From Lewinellaceae bacterium (GTDB taxonomy: Bacteria; Bacteroidota; Bacteroidia; Chitinophagales; Saprospiraceae), in NCBI GenBank assembly GCA_020636045.1, contig JACJYP010000010.1, forward strand, positions 124,001 to 188,000: a DNA stretch of 64,000 nucleotides, in the 5' to 3' direction. Below are positions 41,590-50,571 of this stretch, piece after piece. Each line of letters opens with the position of its first letter. The stretch's first letter is position 1. A program made the position numbers and the translations under genes. The notes beneath the pieces are model-generated. The model had not been told where the DNA came from, made no database searches, and saw only the letters and a list, made by a program, of their open reading frames with translations.

Positions 41590-41943
41590 TCAGATCACGG
41601 GAGGGCCGCGTCGGAAGATGCTGTCGCAGGCCGTTTTGGCATCGGTCGGTGGCTGATAAAAAACCGGCGGAATGGAATCCGGCAGTTTCAGCGGCGCTAC
41701 GACAAGGGCATTGATGGTAAGTAGTTCGGGTACGCAAAGTACAAAGGCGCACATCGAACAATCGTCGGGGATATAACGCTCGTCGTGCAGGTGCGTACCG
41801 GGGTTCGCATGCGTGGCCGTGCAGGCAGGCCGGTCGTGGTGGTGCCGGAAAAACTCGTGCACACTTTTCAGCGACCAGGTCAGCGAAAAGAGTACGGCGA
41901 GCAAAAAGGCGCCGGTCCGGCGATATGTTGAGTTTTGTTGCAC
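41590..41943 (-). CDS. Small histidine/cysteine-rich membrane-anchored protein
   Basis: A 117-residue protein with a GTG start. It has an N-terminal hydrophobic segment (about 10-26), then a cluster of potential metal ligands: HEFFRHHHDRPAC, HANPGTHLHDERYIPDDCSMCAF. The rest is a mixed hydrophobic tail with P-rich end. Ligand spacing (HHH, C, H, H-H, C-x2-C) suggests binding of Zn, Cu or Ni in the periplasm. It is the first gene of the cassette with the ZnuD-like receptor. It belongs to small proteins commonly seen in this position in Bacteroidota; exact function unknown. Confidence 0.6.
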   Translation of the reverse strand: MQQNSTYRRTGAFLLAVLFSLTWSLKSVHEFFRHHHDRPACTATHANPGTHLHDERYIPDDCSMCAFVLCVPELLTINALVVAPLKLPDSIPPVFYQPPTDAKTACDSIFRRGPPVI

Positions 41944-42024
41944 GTGCCTGCGTACTTGGAAAGGCGAAGTTAAACGTTTCGCGATAAAGAACGGTTATTC
42001 GACAGCGTCCGGTCCATTATGGAC

Positions 42025-42059
42025 AAAAAACGAAGCCCGGTCGTGGGTGGCCGGGCTTC
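42025..42059 (-). terminator. Terminator of the hibernation factor gene
   Basis: Minus strand: GAAGCCCGG / CCGGGCTTC perfect 9-bp stem with a 10-base loop, followed after one base by six T residues. Confidence 0.8.
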
Positions 42060-42104
42060 CGGCCGGATTGGCCGAAATAAGCAGGAGTGATCCCGCAGTA
42101 TATT

Positions 42105-42422
42105 TTATTCTTCAAGAGCGCCACGCGTACTCATTTTCTCTTTATGGCGCAGGAGTTGGCGTTTGAGGGTCACTACCGAGGCATTTATGGCGGATTCAAA
42201 AGTCCTTCCCGTTTTTTTGTCCATCATCCAGCCGCCCGGTACATGGAGTTTGATTTCGGTGATCTTTTCGCGTACTCTGCCCCCCGTATCCTGCAGTTTC
42301 AAATGCACTTCCGCATCAATACTACGGTCGAAATAGCGGGTCAGTCGGTTGATCTTTTTCTCGATGTACGTTACTAACTTCTCGTCGGCGTGAAAATGCA
42401 CAGCCTTCACACTGATGTTCAT
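42105..42422 (-). CDS. hpf: Ribosome hibernation-promoting factor, short HPF/RaiA type
   Basis: A 105-residue protein (MNISVKAVHFHADEKLVTYIEKKINRLTRYFD...AEVHLKL...KITEIKLHVPGG...TFESAINASVVTLKRQLLRHKEK) with the double-stranded-RNA-binding-like alpha/beta fold of the HPF/YfiA family. It binds the decoding region of idle 30S subunits. The long C-terminal dimerisation domain is absent, so it is the short form. Three ATGs lie close together; 42422 starts directly at the first strand. Confidence 0.9.
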   Translation of the reverse strand: MNISVKAVHFHADEKLVTYIEKKINRLTRYFDRSIDAEVHLKLQDTGGRVREKITEIKLHVPGGWMMDKKTGRTFESAINASVVTLKRQLLRHKEKMSTRGALEE

Positions 42423-42474
42423 CATACTCAACACTATTTTTAATGGTGAATAATTTGGCTAAAAGCTTTGCGGG

Positions 42475-42575
42475 GTGTTTGATAAAGATTTATCGGCAGC
42501 GGACCGGGAAGCAAATTTTTTCGATGAAAACCATCATATTCCACCGATCGCTCTGTATAAATCTTTATCAAACAC
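42475..42575. repeat. Perfect 19-bp inverted repeat
   Basis: GTGTTTGATAAAGATTTAT (42475-42493) and its exact complement ATAAATCTTTATCAAACAC (42557-42575), 63 bases apart, in the gap upstream of hpf. No ORF lies between. Confidence 0.9.
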
Positions 42576-42588
42576 AGGAGTATAAAAA

Positions 42589-42680
42589 CGCGGCAACGTG
42601 CCGGCTGACGTTGAATGACGTTCTCGAAAAGAACCGGCTTGCGCCGATTTTTAATCATGGTCCCGACTGACGTTGCCGCG
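42589..42680. repeat. Second inverted repeat CGCGGCAACGT / ACGTTGCCGCG
   Basis: Perfect 11-bp arms (42589-42599, 42670-42680) around 70 bases, starting 14 bases after the previous inverted repeat. From 42681 to 42967 only AT-rich sequence with the likely promoter of the aldehyde dehydrogenase gene is seen. Confidence 0.8.
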
Positions 42681-42967
42681 AGGAGTTCCTGATAAGGCTT
42701 TCGCCCGGCCGCAACCGGCCGGACGGAACAAAGCTCAACTACTCACAAGAGAAAGAACGTTCGCACTATTTTCTTTGACAACCCAATGATAGATATTCCC
42801 TTCAAATCGCGCAAACTTTTTCCTAATTTTTTTTAGTTCTTCCGTCTAATATCCAGTTCATTATTATGCGTAACCATGTTTTTGCCAAACAATAAGGCAT
42901 GAAATCTGATTGTTACGAAAGTATCCGATTTTTTTAACGGTACGTATTTCCCAATAAACGGCCGGAA

Positions 42968-44455
42968 ATGACGACTTTTACTAAAAATTGTCCCGACAGT
43001 ATGCACACCGCTACAAACCGCACTTCCGCCCCACCCCAAAGCGAAGAAATCAGGCGCATTTTTAATTTGCAACAACAGCATCAGCACATTGTTGCGCGCA
43101 GTACCGCCGGCGAACGGATCGCAAAACTCAAGCGACTGCATGCCGCCATGATGCGTTATCGCGACGAGATCAACAAGGCGGTATGGGAGGACCTGCGTAA
43201 AAGCCCGACCGAGTCCAGCATCTCCGAACTGGGCGTCGTAAACGGCGAGATCAGACACACGATCCGGCACCTGCGCGGCTGGATGCGCCCAAAACGCGTC
43301 GGCACGCCGCTGGCGCTGTTCGGCACCGCTTCAAGGATACACTACGAGCCCAAGGGGGTGTGTCTTGTGTTATCTCCCTGGAACTTCCCCTTCAATCTCT
43401 CGTTGTCACCGGTGGTATCGGCGGTCGCCGCGGGCAACTGCGTCATCCTGAAACCTTCCGAACACGCCCCGCACAGCGCGGCCCTCATGAGAAAGATCAT
43501 CGGCGAATGTTTCCCGCCTGAAGAAGTGGCCATGTTCGAAGGCGACGCCGAAGTCGCGCAGGAATTGCTCAAACTGCCGTTCAACCACGTCTTCTTTACC
43601 GGGAGTCCGGAAGTGGGCAAGATCGTCATGCGCGAGGCTGCACAGCACCTGGCCTCCGTCACACTCGAACTGGGTGGTAAAAACCCCACCATCGTGGACG
43701 AAACGGCCGACCTGGACGAAGCGGCCGCCAAAATCGCCTGGCTCAAGGGGATGAACGGCGGACAGTCCTGCATCGCAGTGGATTACGTGCTGGTGCAGGA
43801 GCAGGTGCACGACCGGCTCGTGGGAAAGATCGCCCAACACCTCGGGAAATTCTACGGGGCCGACAGCGAGGCGCGGATGGCCTCGCCCGATCTGTGCCGC
43901 ATGATCCATGAGCGGCATTTTCAGCGTGTGCAGGCACTGCTGCACGATGCACAGGAGCGCGGCGCCCAGGTTGCCTTCGGGGGCTTCAGCGATGCGGACA
44001 CGCGCTACATCGAACCGACGGTGCTGACCCGTGTGCCCGACGAGGCGCGCATCTGGGGCGAAGAAACCTTCGGCCCTGTCATGCTCGTGCGCCCCTATCG
44101 CGACCTGAAAGAAGCCCTTGATTTCATCAACGCCAGGCCGCGGCCTTTGGCCATGTATATCTGGAGCGCGCACCGCGACCGCATCGCCCGCGTGCTCGCT
44201 GAAACCCGCAACGGCGACGTCACCGTCAACGACTGCGGCGCGCATTTTTACAACCCCGAACTGCCGTTCGGCGGGATCAATTACAGCGGCATCGGCAAAA
44301 CGCACGGCAAGTTCGGATTCCTGGAATTCTGCAACGCCCGCGGGGTGCTGCGTCAAAACCGCATTTATGCGCTTACCACGCCCTTTTTACCGCCCTACCG
44401 GAAACACGGCGGCCTGGTAAAAACGCTGCTGGAAGGTGTGGTGAAATGGTTCTGA
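42968..44455 (+). CDS. Aldehyde dehydrogenase (ALDH3-like)
   Basis: NAD(P)-dependent oxidation of aldehydes to acids. The 495-residue product has the substrate/cofactor segment PKGVCLVLSPWNFPFNLSLSPVVSAVAAGNCVILKPSEHAP, FFTGSPEVGKIVMREAA, the general base E234 in VTLELGGKNP, the nucleophile C268 in NGGQSCIAVDY, and EETFGPVMLVRPY. The long C-terminal tail (YALTTPFLPPYRKHGGLVKTLLEGVVKWF) is reminiscent of membrane-associating ALDH3 types acting on fatty or aromatic aldehydes. ATG 43001 (MHTATNRT) is an alternative start. Confidence 0.92.
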   Translation: MTTFTKNCPDSMHTATNRTSAPPQSEEIRRIFNLQQQHQHIVARSTAGERIAKLKRLHAAMMRYRDEINKAVWEDLRKSPTESSISELGVVNGEIRHTIRHLRGWMRPKRVGTPLALFGTASRIHYEPKGVCLVLSPWNFPFNLSLSPVVSAVAAGNCVILKPSEHAPHSAALMRKIIGECFPPEEVAMFEGDAEVAQELLKLPFNHVFFTGSPEVGKIVMREAAQHLASVTLELGGKNPTIVDETADLDEAAAKIAWLKGMNGGQSCIAVDYVLVQEQVHDRLVGKIAQHLGKFYGADSEARMASPDLCRMIHERHFQRVQALLHDAQERGAQVAFGGFSDADTRYIEPTVLTRVPDEARIWGEETFGPVMLVRPYRDLKEALDFINARPRPLAMYIWSAHRDRIARVLAETRNGDVTVNDCGAHFYNPELPFGGINYSGIGKTHGKFGFLEFCNARGVLRQNRIYALTTPFLPPYRKHGGLVKTLLEGVVKWF

Positions 44456-44471
44456 ATGCGTAGCGGAAAAC

Positions 44472-44506
44472 AAAAAAGCCCCGCCGGACTCCGGCGGGGC
44501 TTTTTT
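44472..44506. terminator. Bidirectional terminator between convergent genes
   Basis: Perfect GC stem GCCCCGCCGGA..CCGGCGGGGC flanked by A6 on the left and T6 on the right, so it can stop both the aldehyde dehydrogenase and the leftward PpiD-type gene. Confidence 0.92.
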
Positions 44507-44535
44507 ATGTCTTTGAAGCCCGAAGAGCCTCGGCA

Positions 44536-46632
44536 TTAATAAAACCGGCTTCGGAAGTCGTCGATATCGACCGCATCTCTCATCGAGTTCATCAGGTTGA
44601 CGCGGAACATCGAAGCGGCAGAAGAGGAAGCCTGACGGCGGAACATGGTCAGGTCGGCCGGCAATTGCTGCTCCAGTTTGTCGCTGACGGGCGATACGAT
44701 GTACACGCCGCTGTTACCGACGATCGGCGCACTCACCGCGCCTTTCTCAAGCGAGAAGGCTGCGCCCACCACGCGCGGCTCGGAGCCGCCCTGCGCGATG
44801 GCCGTGCTGCGTGCGGTATCGACCGTAACACCCCAGGTGCTGGCAATACCGGCCAGGTCGCCGGCATTTTGCATCATCTTGCTTTTGATCACCTCCGCTT
44901 TTTTGCGGTTTTTCACTTTCTGGTCGGCCTCCGGCGTCGCTTTCAGCGTAGCGATCGTGGCAGCGCCTTTCGGCGTGATGCTTTTCAGGGCAGCCACCAC
45001 GTATTTGCTGTCGAAATAGCCGCCTGCAGGGTCGCGGAACACAAACACCTGCTGGCTGACGGCGCCGGTTTTTGTTTTTTCATCGAAAGTCCAGCGCACG
45101 ATGTCGCGGGCGTCGTCGCCACCCGGAAGCACGCCCACATTGTAGTCGTTGGCTTTCAGCGGCGCGCTCGGCAATACCTGAAGATTCTGCTGGGTAGCAG
45201 TAGATTCCAGTTCCTCGATGGTTTTGGCTTGCTGCACCAGGGCCACCGCGCGGTCTTTGACGGCCATTTGTGTGCTTTTGCTCGGCTCGATGCGCTGGGT
45301 CAGGAACACGACCTTCACACCCGTATGGTTGTTTTCAAACTTTTTGCCGGTCACCGTGACCAGCTGGAGCACCTGCGGGTTTTTCAGTTTGTAGTATTTG
45401 CCTTGCTCGGCCTTGTAAAAAACGAGGTTGGCCAGGTCGTTGCCTTCAGCCGTACGCGCTACCCAGCCCAGGTCGCCGCCCAGCGCGGCCGTTTTGGTAT
45501 CCTGGCTGAAGCGGGCCGCCAGCGAATCGAAGCGCGCCTGTCCGCTGTTGAGCACATTGAGCAGGCTGTCGATCCGGCGCTCGTTGTCCGGCGAATTTTG
45601 CATGGCAATATGGCTGATGCGCACGGAGTCGGGCACCTGCTTGCGGTCGAGGATCTTGGCGATGCCCCAGGTGTTGCCGTCGAGATAAGGACCGACGACG
45701 GTGCCGAGCGGAAGTTTCAGCAGGGTATCCGCAATTACTGCGGGCAGTTCGCTTTTGATGCGGTAGCCGCCGTTGTAGGTGCCGTTTTTGGATATCACAA
45801 AAACGGAATCGTTCTCTGCGCTGTTCAGGCCATCCACCAGCGAAGCCACCGCGTCGTGCGCCGAAGCGCTGTCAGTAGCGGTAGGCACCACGTCGAAAGT
45901 GACGTAATCGATCACACGCGTTTCTTCTTTCTGATCGTACAGGTGCGGGTTTTCCTTGAGGAAAGCCTCGTAGTCGGCGTCGGTCACGGGCGCCTCGGCG
46001 TCGGTCACCTTGTCGTAGGGAATACGAACATAACTGAAGTCAAGGCGCTGGTTGTTCTCGCGGAAAACCATTTCAGCCTGCCATTTCGGCGCATAAAGGC
46101 CTTTGGTCACCATGGCAGTCATCTTTTCCTGCAGGCGTTCCTTGATGATCTCTTTTTCCTGCTCGGCCCAGGTAGCCAGAAATTCGGGCTGGAGGCCCTG
46201 GTTGTTGTCGATCGCATTTTTGACGTTGGCGAGGTAGTTGCGGTCGGGGCCGCCGCCTTCGCCCTGATAGCGCTGGATGATCAGCGGGCTCAGGTTGTCG
46301 CCGAATTCCAGATCGCGCAGTTCTTCGCGGTCCACGCCGAGGCCCAGGGCTTCTGCCTCCTGGGTGACGATGGAGCGTTCTACAAAATATTCCCAGGACT
46401 GCGTGCGAGCCTGGTAGGGTGTTTCCGAGCGGTTGTATATCAGCGCCTGATAAGTATCGAATTCGGAGCGTTTGATCTCCACGCCATTCACCTTTCCCAG
46501 CGTATTCACATCACCGGCGGCATAGTTGGATGTATTCTGCACAATATCCATCAGGATAAACCCACCCAGTGCCAGGGTCATGGCAACGATGAGAATCCAC
46601 CCGTTCTTTCGGATCGTACCGATTAAAGCCAT
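44536..46632 (-). CDS. SurA-N/PpiD-type periplasmic foldase (peptidylprolyl isomerase)
   Basis: A 698-residue inner-membrane-anchored chaperone. A short cytoplasmic tail and one TM helix (about 12-30, GWILIVAMTLALGGFILMDIV) lead to a SurA_N-like chaperone region (YFVERSIVTQEAEALGLGVDREEL) and a parvulin domain (about 340-440: VRISHIAMQNSPD, FDSLAARFSQDTKTAALGGDLGWVARTAEG). A C-terminal domain completes the PpiD layout. It assists folding of proteins leaving the Sec translocon. The long ORF on the other strand is a shadow of its codon bias. Confidence 0.9.
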   Translation of the reverse strand: MALIGTIRKNGWILIVAMTLALGGFILMDIVQNTSNYAAGDVNTLGKVNGVEIKRSEFDTYQALIYNRSETPYQARTQSWEYFVERSIVTQEAEALGLGVDREELRDLEFGDNLSPLIIQRYQGEGGGPDRNYLANVKNAIDNNQGLQPEFLATWAEQEKEIIKERLQEKMTAMVTKGLYAPKWQAEMVFRENNQRLDFSYVRIPYDKVTDAEAPVTDADYEAFLKENPHLYDQKEETRVIDYVTFDVVPTATDSASAHDAVASLVDGLNSAENDSVFVISKNGTYNGGYRIKSELPAVIADTLLKLPLGTVVGPYLDGNTWGIAKILDRKQVPDSVRISHIAMQNSPDNERRIDSLLNVLNSGQARFDSLAARFSQDTKTAALGGDLGWVARTAEGNDLANLVFYKAEQGKYYKLKNPQVLQLVTVTGKKFENNHTGVKVVFLTQRIEPSKSTQMAVKDRAVALVQQAKTIEELESTATQQNLQVLPSAPLKANDYNVGVLPGGDDARDIVRWTFDEKTKTGAVSQQVFVFRDPAGGYFDSKYVVAALKSITPKGAATIATLKATPEADQKVKNRKKAEVIKSKMMQNAGDLAGIASTWGVTVDTARSTAIAQGGSEPRVVGAAFSLEKGAVSAPIVGNSGVYIVSPVSDKLEQQLPADLTMFRRQASSSAASMFRVNLMNSMRDAVDIDDFRSRFY

Positions 46633-46965
46633 TTCGTTGTAATTATTTGATAATCAAATTTTTAAACACAAAAACTGGTCGCTCTAAAAAAAGCAGACGC
46701 AAAGGTAAATGTTCGGGGTGGAAAATTGTAAAAATTTTCAAAGGAGCTTTGCTTTAAAAGGCACATGGAGCCGTTCAGGATCGCTTCTGAATTCGGTCGC
46801 GGCGGGCCAAGGGCGCCCGGGTCTGCATAATCTTTTTCCAAGCTTGTGCGTTTTGCCATTTCAGGCCATTGTCTTTCGGGATAAATACCTGATTTTTACC
46901 TTGGAAAAGGATGCCGGTAAAAAAGAAAGGCTATGCGCAGGTCCGGCATGCAAAACTACCCGGCT
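46633..46965. other. Divergent control region
   Basis: About 330 bases between the PpiD-type gene and the gene at 46966. On the minus strand a -7 box TACCTTTG lies at 46707-46700. Near 46643-46660 there is a small palindrome ATTTGATAATCAAAT. No other signal recognised. Confidence 0.45.
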
Positions 46966-49900
46966 ATGACTAAAACTGGTTTATACATTTTCAGCCTCCG
47001 AATTATCTGCTTTGCCCTGATCGGAACCCCGCTGTTGCAGGCGCAGACGACTTCTCAAACTTCCTTCGGCAAAAACCGCGTACAATACAACCGGCAGATC
47101 GATGAGTGGATGCTCTACGAAACGTCCAATTTCGTGACTTACTGGTACGGCGACGCGCGCAACATCGCTCAGTCGGCGCTGCAAATGGCGGAATACGACT
47201 TCCCGTTCATCCAGCAACTGCTGGAACACCAGATGACCGAAAAGATCGAAATGCTGGTTTTCAGCGACCTCACCGACCTCAAGCAAAGCAATATCGGAGA
47301 AGACGAAATATTCCAGATCAGGGCCGGCGAAACCAAAGTAGTGGGCAACAAGGTGTTTGTGTATTTCGACGGCGATCACGCGCACCTGCGCAGGCAGATC
47401 AGGGAAGGCGTGTCGGGCGTGCTGCTCAATTCCATGCTGTTCGGCACCAACCTGCAGGAGATCGTACAGAATGCGGTGCTGCTCAACCTGCCCGGATGGT
47501 ACACCAACGGACTCAATGCATACTGCGGCGAGTCCTGGAATACGGAATACGACGACCAGTTGCGCGACCTGATCCAGTCGGGCAAGTACAAAAACTTTGA
47601 CAAACTCGCCAAGGACCACCCGCGGATCGCAGGTCACGCTTTCTGGAATTATATCGGGCTTCACTTCGGGCGCAGTACCGTCAGCAACCTGCTGTACCTC
47701 ACGCGCATCAATCGCAGCATCGACGCGGGGTTCCTGTACGTACTGGGAAACGGCTATCGCCGTACCACCGACGCCATGCTCGATTACTATCGCAAGCGCT
47801 ATCGCGACGAAGCCAAATGGACCAACAGCCCTGACAAATCGGCGGAGATCAGCATCAAAAACAAAAAGAAACTCCCGCTGTATCAACTAAAGGTCAGCCC
47901 CGACGGACGACGGATCGCCTGGGTCTGCAACGATATCGGTAAATGGCGGGTATGGACGCTTGACCTCGAGACGGGCAAGCGCAAAATGGTCATGAAAGGC
48001 GGCGTGCGCAACGCCCTGCAAACCACCGACTACAACTACCCGCAACTCGCCTGGAACCCGGACAATCAGCGCCTCGCCATCCTGTACGAACGGCGCGACA
48101 TCCCCCGGATCGCCATGCTCGACCTGAGCAACGGCAAAAAAGAGATCAGCGACTTATCGCCCGAATACCAGCGCGTGTTCAGCATGGACTTTATCAGCCC
48201 GACCGATATCCTGTTGTCCGCCGCCGTCCGCGGTTATTCCGACCTGTTCATCTATCACACCATCACGCGGCAGACAGAGCGCCTGACGCAGGATTTCTGG
48301 GATGACCTCGACGCCTCCGTGACCACGCTCGACGGGCACAAAGGCATTTTATTTTCCAGCAACAGGCTTTCCGATACCCTGTCGGCCGAAAGACTGGACA
48401 CCATGCTGCCCGTCGGGCGCTTCGACGTCTTTTTCTTCGATCTGGACACCAGAAGCCCCGAACTGGTCCGCATCACCGACACGCCGCTGTTCGACGAACG
48501 CCAGCCGATCGGGCTGGACAGCACGCATTTTGCCTATCTCAGCGATGAAAGCGGCATCGTCAACCGGCAGGCGGGCTATCTTGAGCCGTATTTCGCGTAT
48601 CAGGAAGCCGTCATTTATCTGAAAGACGGAACGGAGGTAAAATCGCTGGATGCCGGCACCCCGGGCGAGTGGCCGCTCGATCGCATTCTCGTTTTCCTTG
48701 CCCCGTTCGATACTGTCATGCAGAACATCGATTCCGCCGAGGTGGACAGCGTGCGGTATTTCCCCGTTTACAAAAAACGCGCCCGCACCTGGAATCAGAC
48801 GAATTCCTATCGCAACATTGCCAGCCAACACCTTTCTTTTCGTACCGGCCGCCTGCTGGAAGCGATGCACCACGACGGAAAAGTCCATTTTTATAAAGGG
48901 CAGATCTCACCCGAAACCCGTTCGCCGGCGTGGATCACCCGCCACCGCGAACTCAGTTACCGCGACGCGGGGCTTCCCATTCCTGCACAACCCGACATGG
49001 AAGACTCCTCTATGGTGCCTGACAAACCAGCGGTAGAGCGGGACCGGAATGCAACGATCCGCCCTGATACGACGATCAAGGTAGAGCCGGGCTGGCTGTT
49101 TCAGGTGCCCGATTACCTGAATGTCACGCCGCCAGTTGCACAACCCGACAAACAGGAGCTGCGCCCGCAAGATGAAGAAAAAGAACAGGAACCTGAAAAT
49201 GAAGAGGATAGCGGCATCGTATTGATGCAAACAGCGCCGCGACGGCCCTTGAAACCTTCACGGCCGCTTGTTGAATTCGGGAAAAACAACTCGGTCATAA
49301 AATTTAGCCCCTCGCAGATCGTGCCCTACCGGCTGAAGTTTCGCACGGACTACATTTCGACGAGCATGGACAATAACCTGCTGTTCGAAGGGCTCGACAG
49401 CTACGCCGGCACCCCCGAATTCCAGACCCCGCCGCCCGGTATTCTGCTGAAAGCGAATTTTAAGGATCTGCTGGAAAACTACGTCATCGAGGCCGGATTT
49501 CGCTTGCCGACAACTTTCGACGGCGCGGAATACTACCTCTGGTTCGACGATAAAAAGCACCGGATCGACAAGCGCTACGCCCTGTACCGGAAGACTGTGG
49601 TAAACACCCTGAGCGAGCAATCGCCGGGTACGCCGCTCAATGAGCCGCCCCAACAGGTGCGCACCAATACCATTCTCGGGCAATTCGAACTTCGCTATCC
49701 GTTTGACGCATTTTTCAGCCTGCGCGGCACTGCCACCATACGCCAGGACAAGGCCGTATACCTCAGTACCAACCGCAACACCCTCGAACGTCCCGACGAC
49801 GCCGAGCAACGCGCATCCCTGCGCCTCGCCGCCGTTTATGACAATACCGTCGATGTAGACCTGAACCTGCGAACCGGCTCGCGGGCCAAATTCTTTGTGG

Positions 49901-50571
49901 AAGTGGTAAAGCGCTTCGAGTTCAACACCCAGCCGAACTGGAGCCTGCGCCTGAACAAAGGCATCATGACAGTGGTCGGCCTCGATGCCCGGCACTACCA
50001 GCCGCTCGATCGCCGCTCGATACTGGCCGTGCGCTTTGCCGCCGCCACGACTTTCGGTTCTGAAAAGATCCTGTATTTCCTAGGCGGGGTTGACAACTGG
50101 ATATTCCCCAAGTTCAACAACAACATACCGCTGCCGCAAAGCAACGACTTCGCATATCAGACCCTCGCTGCCAATCTGCGCGGCTTCGAGCAAAATATCC
50201 GCAACGGCAATTCCTTCGCCCTCGTCAACACCGAACTTCGCGTGCCGATCTTCAAATACTTTTCAAAAAAACCCGTCATGGGCAATTTCTGGCGGAACTT
50301 CCAGCTCATCGGATTTTTCGATGTCGGTACGGCCTGGCAGGGAAAAGATCCTTACGGCGGCGACAACCCCATCAATATCGTGTACCTGTACAACCCTCCG
50401 ACGGTATCTGTGAAAGTCAATTATTTCCGGGACCCGCTGGTGGCTGGTTACGGTTTTGGCGCCCGGGCACTGATCTTCGGCATGTATATCAGGGCTGACT
50501 ATGCCTGGGGTATTGAAACGCGCGTGGTGCAAAAGCCGATCTTCCATATCGCGCTGGGCACTGATTTTTGA
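46966..50571 (+). CDS. Large surface protein: degenerate peptidase-like domain, TolB-type propeller, C-terminal outer-membrane barrel
   Basis: A 1201-residue protein. The signal peptide ends near LLQAQ. Residues about 35-270 resemble a peptidase MA-like gluzincin (FVTYWYGDARNIAQSALQMAEYDFPFIQQLL, LPGWYTNGLNAYCGE), but the zinc motif is replaced by REGVSGVL, so it should be inactive. Residues about 300-640 are propeller repeats of TolB/PD40 kind (VSPDGRRIAWVCNDIGKWRVWTLDLETGK, LAWNPDNQRLAILYE). A charged linker (about 740-770) leads to a C-terminal D15/BamA-like barrel ending ALGTDF. ATG 46966 gives a proper signal peptide; ATG 46933 would add 11 residues. The function is unknown. Confidence 0.8.
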   Translation: MTKTGLYIFSLRIICFALIGTPLLQAQTTSQTSFGKNRVQYNRQIDEWMLYETSNFVTYWYGDARNIAQSALQMAEYDFPFIQQLLEHQMTEKIEMLVFSDLTDLKQSNIGEDEIFQIRAGETKVVGNKVFVYFDGDHAHLRRQIREGVSGVLLNSMLFGTNLQEIVQNAVLLNLPGWYTNGLNAYCGESWNTEYDDQLRDLIQSGKYKNFDKLAKDHPRIAGHAFWNYIGLHFGRSTVSNLLYLTRINRSIDAGFLYVLGNGYRRTTDAMLDYYRKRYRDEAKWTNSPDKSAEISIKNKKKLPLYQLKVSPDGRRIAWVCNDIGKWRVWTLDLETGKRKMVMKGGVRNALQTTDYNYPQLAWNPDNQRLAILYERRDIPRIAMLDLSNGKKEISDLSPEYQRVFSMDFISPTDILLSAAVRGYSDLFIYHTITRQTERLTQDFWDDLDASVTTLDGHKGILFSSNRLSDTLSAERLDTMLPVGRFDVFFFDLDTRSPELVRITDTPLFDERQPIGLDSTHFAYLSDESGIVNRQAGYLEPYFAYQEAVIYLKDGTEVKSLDAGTPGEWPLDRILVFLAPFDTVMQNIDSAEVDSVRYFPVYKKRARTWNQTNSYRNIASQHLSFRTGRLLEAMHHDGKVHFYKGQISPETRSPAWITRHRELSYRDAGLPIPAQPDMEDSSMVPDKPAVERDRNATIRPDTTIKVEPGWLFQVPDYLNVTPPVAQPDKQELRPQDEEKEQEPENEEDSGIVLMQTAPRRPLKPSRPLVEFGKNNSVIKFSPSQIVPYRLKFRTDYISTSMDNNLLFEGLDSYAGTPEFQTPPPGILLKANFKDLLENYVIEAGFRLPTTFDGAEYYLWFDDKKHRIDKRYALYRKTVVNTLSEQSPGTPLNEPPQQVRTNTILGQFELRYPFDAFFSLRGTATIRQDKAVYLSTNRNTLERPDDAEQRASLRLAAVYDNTVDVDLNLRTGSRAKFFVEVVKRFEFNTQPNWSLRLNKGIMTVVGLDARHYQPLDRRSILAVRFAAATTFGSEKILYFLGGVDNWIFPKFNNNIPLPQSNDFAYQTLAANLRGFEQNIRNGNSFALVNTELRVPIFKYFSKKPVMGNFWRNFQLIGFFDVGTAWQGKDPYGGDNPINIVYLYNPPTVSVKVNYFRDPLVAGYGFGARALIFGMYIRADYAWGIETRVVQKPIFHIALGTDF

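Noticed and set aside
44665..46626. 653-codon open frame opposite the PpiD-type gene
   Set aside because: Antisense shadow of a GC-rich gene with strong codon bias; it shows low complexity in H/R/V and no family feature.
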